Position numbers and translations under genes: made by a program. A DNA stretch of 64,000 nucleotides. Source: Marthasterias glacialis (taxonomy: Eukaryota > Echinodermata > Asteroidea > Forcipulatida > Asteriidae). Location of the stretch: the NCBI GenBank assembly GCA_911728455.2, contig OU452227.1:11069110-11133109 (forward strand), given 5' to 3'. This document shows positions 11,801 to 23,800 of the stretch, one piece after another (within the stretch, counting starts at the first letter, position 1; every line of letters begins with the position of its first letter). Under the pieces are notes generated by a model, which worked only from the letters and a program-made list of their open reading frames with translations, did no database searches and had not been told where the DNA came from.

Positions 11801-14800
11801 GGTGAGGGAAATGCTTCAAGAGAAATGTTTTCCTGGAAAGACAAAAAATGAAAACTGCTCCTTCCCGTCAAGGCGGCTGTGTTATCAGCGCATCTATTCT
11901 TAGCAAGACCGACAGAAACAGAAGCCTATTTTTATTTAATTTTTCTGTCTTTCTTTTTTACTGTAGCTTGTTCTTTAAGAAACTAACAAAAATAAATTCA
12001 ATTTGGAGATTGGAGGTTTTGAGCAGAGAGTAAAAAGCACAAGCTGTAGACACAATCCTTGGAAATGAATAGAATGCCCTTGTGCATGAAGCCCATTCTG
12101 AACCCTGCAGGTGGAACATTTCAGTTGATAGTGATTTTTTTTTTTTTTTTTTTTTAAATTTGTATTCAGACAAGCAGTTACAAAATAAACACAAAGAGTC
12201 ATTTCAAAGATATTGTATTGAATTTTTACAACACAACAGATCCAGCACCCAGGCTTGGCCTCGGTGCCCATTTATATCTTCCATATGTAGACTTTCTAAT
12301 GGAAGAGCCCTTCAGTCAGGAAACTGACCTAGCTCCCCCCCAAAAAAAAATAATTAAAATTTTAATCATGATAATACAATTTCATACACAACTTTGAATT
12401 ATTTTTCTCTGTCTACTATTTCCATAGTGATGCTGTAGATTTATCACAGGGAAATTTGAATGCAAAGGAAGAGCAGTCAAATGTGTCTAGCTGGGGGGGG
12501 GAACATCTAGAAAAATGACATGCATGGATTTGTAAATACTGACCTGAGAGTCAGTCTGTGATTGCAGATCGGCCTTCTCAGTGAGGCTGGACGTCTCCTC
12601 CTGGTCAGGTCTCATCTGTCGATGGACGGCCTCGTAGTGTTTACTCTCTTCCTCCTCTGAGTACTCGATACTTCCAGGACTTGGTCTTGGCGGTGGTCTG
12701 ACAGAGAACAAATGGGAAAAACGGTTGGATAAACCATCTGATCTTTTATGGTACCTGGCCTTGGTCTAAGTGGTGGTCTAAGAGGAAACAGGGAGGAAAA
12801 TAGTTGGATAGAATTTGATCTTTTATGGTACCTGGGCTCGATTTCACAAAACTATTCCCAACATAGGAATCATCCTAACTTTAAGATGCATAGTGATTTG
12901 TATTGTGACATCACCCTTTCCTTAGCAATTAAGAATGATTCATACATTGATCTTAGCTCTTTGTGAAATCGAGCCCAGCTGGACTCGATTTCACAAAGCA
13001 CCAAGATTCATCTTAAGATGAGTTGTCGATATTACCAAAGTGACTTTAATTGTGCTTTGCTTAGCAATATGCCTTATTTTGGACTGCAAGAGGGCGCCCT
13101 TTGGGGGTAGATTGGGGGTCAAACTATAGAAATAGTGTGGTAAACCAGATGCAATTAGACTTCTAATAAAGTGGTTAATATACAACTTTTGAGGTTTTTT
13201 TTATTGACAGTTTTATAATGTAAGCAGCTTAAGAAATTTACTTGGTAAATTTTTATTTTTTAATGTTTTGAAATATTTTTGTACTTTCACAATGGAATTA
13301 GTATTGCGCCCTCTTGCTGTAAAAAATATGGCTAATTAAGATTGATATATAAATCGCAAGATCAATTTTAGCTCTTTGTGAAATCAAGCCCTGGACTTGG
13401 TCTAGGACATGGTCAAAGGAACGGTGAAGAAAATGGTTTGATACTACAAACATCAAACAGATCAACAGCCACACCCGAATAGGCGAAATTGTGTGCGAGT
13501 TGAAATATGCCTACTGCCGTTGCATGACCCTAACCCTTGCTTCCCAGCAGTATAAGCCCAGTTCCAGCTCACTTCCTGACAAAGTCCCCGAGCCTCACTG
13601 CCACAAAGCTGCTCATTATTTGTACATACCTCGTGTATGAGTTCGTCCTTGAATATGCCCCGTTCCTGGTCCCACCTCTGGCCCCACCCCTCCCAGCAGC
13701 CCTTCCATTCCTTCCGCTGTTCTGCATCTCATAGGCGGCTGAGAACCCTGCATCATCTATGCTCATTTGTTCCTCCTGGTTAACTCGCTTATGAGCTTTC
13801 CGGTCTGAAAACAAGAACACAATATCACCACTTAGGACAGGTGCAGTGTGTCTTAAAATGTTAGCAACCAAGATTATTGAATTTGGTCAATAAATGCATC
13901 TTGATACACATGCACCATAAAAAACTATATTTATATGTTCATGTCAAACTATATACAAAGCTAGCTACGACCTTCTTGCAATGATATACAAGTAGCAAGG
14001 TGACTTCTTCCTTAACTTCCAGGTGTACCAGAATTTATTTTATGGGATACAATCTTGTTACACCTGATAAATCGCTTTTGTGCAAAAGCACAAGAAAATT
14101 GCTTTCGCCCCGACTCAAATAGAAGAGTCATATGATAACTGAACGATAGAATACATTTAACCAAATAAAATCTTAGGGGATATGGGCCTGGAATTACACG
14201 GAGGCCATGGCCTCTGTTGCCCCTGGTCTTGGCCTTGGTACCCCTTCAAAAGTTTCCCATACACTTTCAGATTTTCCAGTGGATGTGCCCTTTGCAAAAT
14301 GAAAATGGCCTCGCTCTCTCAGAGATGAAATTCCAGGCCAGGGGATGTTGTATCTTCTACTGACCTTTATAGAGGCGGCTTTTACCGAGCATACACAGAG
14401 TTGCAGTAATGAGTATCAAGACAATGAGCACGACCAGGCCCACGATAGCCAAGAACCACATCTCTTCATAAAACATCTTCTGGGCTACTCCATTGGCTGA
14501 TAAAGGACAAGATTCATGCAGAGAGAGAGAAAGAGAGAAAGAGAATACAAATGATTAAGCTTATTAGAAACCCCGAGGAATATGCCTGTGGGTTTTTTCA
14601 CAGGACTCGGGAAAGTACAGAGTATACAGTGCGTAACACACATCGGTGTATGGGTAAAAAACTAATAGTATTCTTTATCCCCGATGCAAAGTTAACATCT
14701 CTTATTAGAAATCTCTTAACACTGGCTGAAAGTGGATGCATGGAACGGCTGATAAATTAGTCAATAATAATAATACCAGAGTCTTATATAGCGCACATAC

Positions 14801-17800
14801 CTACCAACAATTAGGTACTCCAGGTGATTTTTATACTAAGACAGGTGAACACTTTGTATCCTTTCATAAGTTTGTTTTCATTAATATTAGTAATAAACAC
14901 ATGATCCTACACCAATTCCATACAGCTGTCATGCAGATAAAATAACTGATGGAGCATTCAACTATGCTAGGCGGAGTGAAGTTGTCAACAGCCAATTTGT
15001 TCATGCTTTAAACGTAACAGGCTTCAGCCAGGGCCAAACTCATGAAGCCCTTAAGCAGACAATTCTGCTCAGAACATTTCTTTGCTAAGCACAGAATGAG
15101 GTGGTTACCAGTCACAATAACCTATAATTTATGGCATTTTGGCTGGCAACCTAATTCTGCTATGCAAGTTTTCTTCTGTGCTTAGCATTTGTATTTTCTG
15201 ACAGGCTTTGTGAAGTTAAGCCCCGCAGTTGTCTCAGTGAAAAATGTTTGCTCAGGGAAAAGCTCTGCATAGAAACTGTATGAAATTGGAAGTAGTTATT
15301 TCAAAACATATTTTATTGGCCCAAGTCTTATGTATACAAAAGTACCACAAGACAAATCCTTCTTGTTGATTTCACAAATTTATACCCGTAATTCAATATG
15401 TCTGCTGTTATTAGGTTTTAATGGGAAACTTTTGAGACGATAGCGGGCGTCCCACAGACCGGTCCTTTTCCATTGTTCTCAGCGATGAAAACAATTGAAA
15501 AGGACCGGTCTGTGGAATGCCCGCTATCATCTCAAAAGTCTCCCATTGAAATGCCATTTGCAAGTTAGATTTGAAAGATGCCTGGTACAATGCCTCGTTC
15601 AGTCACAAGTCAATGCTCAATTGAAAGTCCTCGGGCTAAATCCACTGGTTGTTGTGTCACCTGGATCGGGGCAAGCTTTTTGCACTGCGACTTCCAGCAG
15701 AGACTGGTATCCATGTGCCACACATTCTCATTGTGAATTGTGTCTGGATGTTTGTCGTCTCTTATGCAACAGAGAAAAAGCTTGCCCCTAACCATGTGAC
15801 ATAGCAACACTGGATGCAGTCTGAGGAATTCAAGTTGAGCGTTCATCTATGACTGAGCAATGCATTCCAGACATCAGTTAAATCTTACTTGCAATAGGCT
15901 TATTGTAGTACCATCCATTCTGGGACCGAAAACGTTTTCTGAAAACTGAAAACTGAACAAGAACAGTGTACTAAGGGGCAATGTTTGTGGAGTTACCGGC
16001 TACGAGCTAAAATGACTGGAGACTCCAGCCAGTAGTCCAGTGGGGGGGTCAATCAACAGTTGGAAAATAAATTGCTTGAGTCAATCTCAGAGAGCTGCTG
16101 AGTGTACCTGCTGAACTAATCACAAAACCTACAGTGTAATGTATATAGGTTTATTCCCTCAGGTCCACTGCTACATTTTGCTTGGTTAATAAACTTAGAA
16201 AGCTCCCCCCCCCCACCCCACCCCCCATTAAGCTGCTCTGTGAAATTGTGCCCTCTTCCATTAAGCTGCAGAGTATAAAACATTTGTCAATCCCAAGAAT
16301 TTTAAAAATAAGGGGCTACCAGTCCCAATGACATTTGAAGCATATTGCTAAATGACTGATTCCCTGCTGATATCTGCTTCACAGCAAACAAATTTCTCCA
16401 GCATTATTTGCTGCTCAGCAGCTCAATGAAATCGGGCAATGGTTATCTTTACTAGGATACAATACATGTATATCCACAAGTCACTAGTTGTTAGTACAAG
16501 ACCTCATCAATCATTATTACTGTCTACACGTTCACATGTATAGAGTATAATTATTATAACAAAGTCTGCCAAACTCTACTTCAGGAGCTATGAAGTTAGC
16601 ATAATCCTCATCGAACTACCAACAGCTAAATTCAACATGCACTCCTTATAAACAGCCTTCTTGATGCGAAAAAATCCTAATCAATGGAAAAGCACAATCC
16701 ATCATTAAAATCCCTTGGTTGCATTCATGTTAACTAGCTGGGCCTTTTTCAAACCTTGGGGTCCGGCTCCGACTTGGGGTCTGTCGTCAATTTTGGAGCA
16801 GTGTATATTTTGTACCGTGTTTCCAACATCAAACAGAGCCCAGAGCCAGAGACGGAGCCCAGAGCCAGAGACGGAGCCGAGGTTTGGAGGCAGCCCCAGT
16901 AGTATGATCTAAGGATAACTGTTTATAAGATATGCAACTGTAGTTTGTCAAAAAAAAGGAAAGTGTCTGGTACAACAACAATTTGTACTGTGTTTTTCCA
17001 TTTTCAATGGAACAGCTGATAAACTCAAATTGAGGAAATCAACTGATCAGCTGAAAAGTTGCATGCCTGTTTCTAAATCAAGCCCTACATTGCCATGCTC
17101 TTCAGTCCCATTCTAATTTGACATTCTGTTTTTTCAAACAGAAGTTTCCATTTTCTGGGAAAGTGACGCTATCTTAACACAGAGTTCTCCAAATGAATAA
17201 CCTAGGGTATCGTGTCGATTTGCGCAAATTGCGGCTGATACGGAGAAAAAATAAATAAATAAATACATTTATACAATTTGTTTTGTTTTGATTTATAAAA
17301 AAAATATAAAAAAAAAAAAAAAATGAAATCATTTAAATTGCTCCAGGTCGTATGGTAGAGCTTTTAAAACCAAACATAAACATAAGTAAAAAAAATATTC
17401 CGAGGACCTGTTTTCAAATCAACATGCTTCGGCCAAGCTTGCAAAATTTGGGTCACGAATGTCCCAACGTTTTGAAAAATCCTAGGGAGAACCCTGCTTC
17501 AAATGTACATGAATGAAATTCAAAGCCTGTTTCTAAGATCTTTTTTTAAAAATAATTTGATGTGCTCATTAATTGACAGACATGCACCGTACATACTCAT
17601 TTTATAATGCAATGCAATGTTAAAAATGATTTTTTTTAAACGAAAAACATACAATCCTTGGCACGTGGTATATATATTTAGTAAAAGGAAACTTCATATA
17701 CATGCAGTGAATGGATGGTAGCACGTATATACCTGTATATGGCTCGTCTGTGGTTCCTGTGATAGAAATAAGTTTCAGACGAGAGATGTCAGATCATCGT

Positions 17801-20800
17801 AAGGATCCGAGGAAGGGGCAACAGAATATGCACAAGTTTTTGGGGGTTTTGTTTTAGTTGATTTTTTTCCCCCACCCTTAATATTTGAAAAAAAGATTCA
17901 ACTGATTTGTTTGGTTCCATCAGACTCCAAAGTGATTGATTGATCAGTTATTCTGCAGACTAAGATGTTGTCTTCGAGGAGGGGAGAAAAAAAAATTAAC
18001 CACTTAAAAGTTCTGTTACCAAACTGATTGATCATTTTATATTGACCCCTTGTAGGTACGTCACACGTGGTGACTGTGCCACATTCACCATTTTGGGAGT
18101 CAACAGGTAAGAGAGTAAATGCTGTGTCACCTAGCCACTACACTGTATAACACACAGGGACATTGACTTCCAGCACTTGGGTCAGTAGAAAGGAGTCTAC
18201 TAAATGAGAAGGTTTGTATTTCACTTGTCCATGGTGAAAACAGAGTTTTGAAAATGTGCCTCAAACTGCCTGCCTACTGTTGTGTAAGACTGTTTCCTCT
18301 GTATGGACCAATCCGAGCAGCTCGTTCATGGGTGTTTACACCACCGCAGCTTTGGCTGGTGCACACACGCGTCGACGCACACGCACTGTGAATCCTCCAT
18401 GCTGATTGGTACACAAGTACGCTCTCACGCTATTGTCGTGTCGCGTACACGTGCGGCGGCCATAGCCAGGGTGGTGTAAAACCATGTAAAACACAACAAA
18501 CGAGGATTAGTGTATACCAAGTAACAACAACTTCATCACTAGCAGCCGTTTCAGGTCTGACACTTCCAGGTGATGGAGGCAATTGCCTCAATGCTCCTAG
18601 GCTGGATTTCACAAAACTAGTCTCAACTTAGGACAAGTCCTAAATTATCATTAAGTTAGGACTAGTTACTCGTCCTTACTCGAGATAAGACTAGTCCTAG
18701 CGCTTTGTGAAATCCACACCTGGTCATTGCCTTGGTGCCCCCTTGAAATCTTTCAGTACTAACTGTCAATCCCTTCACAGAGGTGCCCTTCACTAAGGAA
18801 CACAAACGCTTGCCCTTACAAGCACAATAAGTATCAGGCCAGGGCCCAATTTCATCAAGCCTGTAAGCACCAAAACTCGCTATGCATAGAACAAACTTGC
18901 TTAGCTGAAACAGGTTACCAGCCGAAATTCCATATAGTTCACATTGTTTTAACTGGTGCCCCACTCATTTTTTGCCTAGCAAAATTATTCACTGAGCAGT
19001 ATTTTCTGCTGAACAGCTTTTTGAAATTAGGCCCTGGTATTTATTATCAAAAACAACTTGATATTTTTTTATTTAGGGAAACATCGCCCAGATGCAACTG
19101 TCCTACCTGGTGTGGCGTAGAACTCGACTGTGGCCTTTGGGAAGCTGATGCTGTGCTCATTCTCAGCCATGATGCGGAATTTATAGTTAGTCAAGGCCTT
19201 CAGGTTGAGGTAAGACACACTGAAGGACTCCACGGTGGGGCTCACTCTGTCCGTCAATATCTCCCACTCAGATGATCGATCTGAGCAATTAAGAAAAGAA
19301 AAAAAGGCATTTGAGAAAGGCTCAACCAGGGCCAAAACTAAATAATACCAGTAATAATACACAGATGGGTGTCTCAAAACACTCATTATTTCTAAGACAG
19401 GTATGCAGAGCTATGCTCAAATCACAAGACCCATTTTTGTAGCATCTTGTTAGGGTTTATAAGGTGATGCAGAGCAAAGTAGACCGAGTTCTTTTGCGTG
19501 CATTACACAACACATGGGACCTATGACTTAACGGCCCATCCTAAGGACGAAGCAATATTGGTTAAGTGTCTTGCTCAAGGACACACATGTCACGAGCGGA
19601 ACCTAAGCCCAGATTCTGACAATACCAGAACTTGAGTCTGGTGCACTAGACCGTTTTTTTGTTTTTTTTTACAGCTGCTTAATAAAAAATAGTTACAAAT
19701 ATGAATTCAAGATATAACTTACATCTCACAGCACAAAGGCTGAATTGCAAGATATGTTACAGAAAAAGTTGTTCCAAAAAACGTTTGTAAAAACTAACAA
19801 TAAATCACAACAGACTCAATCTAATAGACCCTTCCCATGAAATATGTAAATTGCACATCACGCAATCTGGCGGGCAAAATGGGGGAACACCGCGCCTTTT
19901 TGTGTGGGGCTAATGGTGGCGTGACGCATACGCGTTTGTGTGTCTGCCTAGTGCCAACCAATAGCGTCTGTACACATGCGTGAATGTAATTAGCATATTT
20001 CATGGGAAGGGCTAATCATGTTTAACAGCAAACTTTGGCCCAAATTCATGGCACTGCTTACTACCACAGAATTCTACCCTTACGACACCCTGTAGGGTGC
20101 ATGATTCTATGGGCTGTAAGAGTAGAATTCTGCGGTAAACAGCGCCATGAAACATGGACCTGATATATCCTCCAAGAAAAAGATAATAAAAAAATAATAA
20201 AAAAATAATAATAATAATCCTGTAATCAGGACAAGTCCTAATACAACACACTCCATGGAGCGTGGTAACTCACCTTCTTCTTGGTATTCAATGATGTAAC
20301 CAATGAGGTCCGAGGCACCAGTATCAGATGGACGAGACCAAGTCATTGTCAAGTATTCCGTCGATGGCTCTAGCTTCAACGTGCCTGGTGGACCAGGAGC
20401 ACCTGAAACAGCGAACAGAAGACAAACATTAGCAATTGCACAGTGTGAAACAATTTTGCTTCTCTTAATACTCATAGAGAGAGACGTACCATAGAAATAC
20501 ATTCTGGTAAATGCCCAGTCCAGGCATGTAAACTGCAGTTTGTCCAAAAAAGAGGAAAGTGCCAGGCGCAGCAAGACTTTGTACTGTGTTTTTATTCAAT
20601 TTTCAACGGCACAGCTGCCATTTTGGGAAGTCATACTGCATGTAAAGATATGATGTGCATCTTACCGGGTGTGCATCAGCTAAAATGCACAGCATTACAT
20701 ATACAGATATGATGTGCATCTAACCTTGTGTGCGTCAGCTTAAATGCACAGCAACACAAGGAGAATCCGACTCTCAAACTGCACAACCAAAATTTGCGCT

Positions 20801-23800
20801 GCATGGTGACGTCACGTGAATTGGGTCAATAAGTGCCTTGCTCAAGGACACAAGTGCCATGACCAGGATTCAAATCCACACTGTGACGACTCCCGACACC
20901 AGCACTCAAGTCTGATAAGTACTAAACTGCTCGGCCTAAATAAACCTTATAAAACCCTTACTCCCTCGGCCTACTTGCCAACAGGTGACCTCAATCCTCC
21001 ATTAACTTCACTTCACACCAACACGTTTGGACTTGGATAAGATTGGTATGGCTGGCCCAGAGATAAGCAATGAGAGACTTTGGAACAATAGGGGGCAGCA
21101 GACTTACCAGGTAAATTGTCATTGTTTACATAGCTATGAGCAAGCGCACTTTTTTGAGAACAATGGATACAACTGGTGAGTTTGCTGCCATATAGCATCT
21201 TCAAAAGTGTCCAATTGTTATTTGGGCCTACAGTCCTTAATCCTCCACAATCCTCCATCTTCATGGAGAAGAGATTTGGGATGGTTGGAGATAATGATCA
21301 TAATTAGATATGAAGTTGCTCTATATTTTGAAGTGTGCTTTGGGGAGAAATCCCTACAAAGCTTGTATGTTGTACTACACACCAGCTTGAGGTCCAGTGG
21401 TAACATTGGCCTCTTTGTATAGCCCGTAGCCTCTGGCTTCACTCTTTGCCCTGACGCGGAAGATGTACTTGGCAAATTCACCCAGGTTCTCAACGCTGTA
21501 CATGAGCTGTGGTTCATTGATCTCAACCGTTATGGTTGATATCTCATCTAAAACATAATAAGAACAAATGTTTTCTTCAAATGCAGGCTATTTTTTTCTT
21601 TTCACAATTTTCATGCAAATCGTTTTCCCTCAGCACGGCTAAAAGCCACTCAAATTGTTGGGCATCAGGAACAGAAAAACAAGAGTCTACTTAAGAAGAT
21701 GAAATTATTGCATCTGGGATTAAAAATAAAATAATTTTTTCCTACACTGATTTGTGATAAGCACTGTATACTCAGTGCTTTCCCAGGTCCTGTGGGAAAC
21801 AAATTTCCACTACTCAGGTGGGATTCGAACCTACGACCCCCACCATTCTATACAGTATACAGTGCTTACCACACATCGGTGTAGGATATAAAACCAAAAA
21901 TGAAAAGAATCTAAGCTTTCTTCTTTTTAAAATTGCTAATTTATTTCACTTTTACCTTATGTGTGGGTGGGTCAATTTTGTAATAAAGTAATACAAATTT
22001 CTATGATACTTGAAATTAAGCAAGATTTTGCATGGTGGGAATACAATCATAAGTTTTGTGTTGACATCATGTAATTATCTCTAATGAGTTGGGATGGTTC
22101 TAAAAAGAACCGATTGAGTTGTTAAACCATTGGTTCTTTCAGAACCACACCCAACTCATTAGAGATAATTACATGGTGTCACCGCAAAACTTACTAGATA
22201 CTTGAAATTGTAGGATTCTTTTTTAAGGACTTAAACCCAATGTTAGCCAAAGGGGCCATCCCAGCATCTTTGTATACCCTGTTTTTAAATTTAAGTCCCT
22301 ACTCAATCTCAGAAAAGTATTTTATAAGTGAGCTATTTGGACGTCAATATTTGTAAATTTACAGCATTTGGAGAGGCTTTTTGTAAGTTCTGGCTACAGC
22401 TTTGGACACCTACCATCTATTGGTGTGACACTCTCATAGTACACCTGGTAGCCAGTGATTATGCCGCATGGAAGCTCCGGGGTTTCCCAGGTCACATTGA
22501 GAGAGGACATCCGGATCTGACGGAAACTGACCGAGGATGGTACGCCAGGTGCTGTAGAGAAGAGAGGAGGGATGTTAGGGATGTGGTCAAGAAAACGGGA
22601 AGAACTTTAACAGTTTTTACCGACCCTTGGCTTAGGCTCTGGCATCCGTTTGATGTTGAAGCACCGTGCAAACTGCTCCAAAATTGATGCAAAGACAAAG
22701 CCAGAGCCGGAGTCAGAGCCTCAGCCTAGGTTTGGAAAAGGCTCCATGACTCAGATTGCATCATTTGGCAATGTTGCTCCAATGCAAATGACATCATAAG
22801 TTAGGTCCAGTTATCTTTTTTACAACGTTTAATCATTACGTTTGTGTGGGGGGTTCAAATTTTATTGCAACACTTGTTCATGCTTTGGCAATCTTTGCCT
22901 GCTTAAATGTATGTAGCAATGAGCACTGATAACACAGGGTACCAGACTCCTTGAAAATGACTATTAATATTGACTGCTGTTCCACTAATGTTTGCCTGCA
23001 TTTGATGTAATGCATGTGTCGTCACAGACAGTACACATGCAACAGCTTTTGATAGATGTGGGTTTCTTTCCCCCAACTGCCTGCATATGAATAAAAAGAG
23101 AAACTTTTGAGGACACTAGGTGGCAACAGACTTAACACCTGGTAAATCCGTTGTTCTCAGAAATTTGCCCAAGCTCAGAAGTACGCAAACAATGCAAGTT
23201 TAACTGGTAAGTCTGCTGCCACCTAGTGTTCCAAAATCTCCCATTGGCATGTGGCCTTAACTAGGGTGGCACCATTTAACACACTGCACAGCATTTATTG
23301 TGTACGAACAACAGATATATTTAACATTGTGCCAGACATTCATGCATGATTCATGCATGGAGTCCCAGCAGCGGCAAAAAAACTATTACAGAAAGTATTA
23401 CGTACTGACTGGTTTTTCTACAATAATTTCTTGCAAAGTTTTACCTCATTTTCACCAGGACTTAGAATTGTCACATGTACAAGATTTCTATTAAATAAAG
23501 TTTGTGAATATATATACACTGTACAACACTCACCACTAGTGGAAGTTGTCCCAGAGGCTTGGGTACTTTCTGGTCCATCCCCTGCTGAGTTGAATCCAAT
23601 GACAGTCAGTGTGTACTCCGTGTAGCATTTCAGGCCATCCAGGTTGGCTTGGGTCTCTTGGCTGGGGAAGGTCTTGGTGCGTTGTGTGGTGGACTGGTCC
23701 GATGTCTCCCAGTAGGTGATCTGTCCAACACGGATTACACTTTATAAATACTTTACTTGGAGCAAGTTTGGAGACATCTTAATATTTTTATGATGGACCA

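Larger units (their letters stand above)
8872..12543. other. SDK last intron
   Basis: Contains a FB-E copy (9,080-9,215), a 72-bp tandem duplication (10,241), an interrupted FB-C (10,442) and a large inverted repeat (10,891-11,795). A poly-T run lies near 12,137. Nothing else recognised. Confidence 0.6.
14497..17732. other. SDK intron between the TM exon and the microexon
   Basis: Contains FB-K (14,567), FB-E (15,029), a hairpin (15,420), FB-J (16,739) and a shared block (17,341). Poly-C lies near 16,206 and poly-A near 17,310. The rest is unrecognised. Confidence 0.6.

Noticed and set aside
22328-22687. 119-codon reading frame on the + strand
   Set aside because: Antisense shadow of SDK exon 33.
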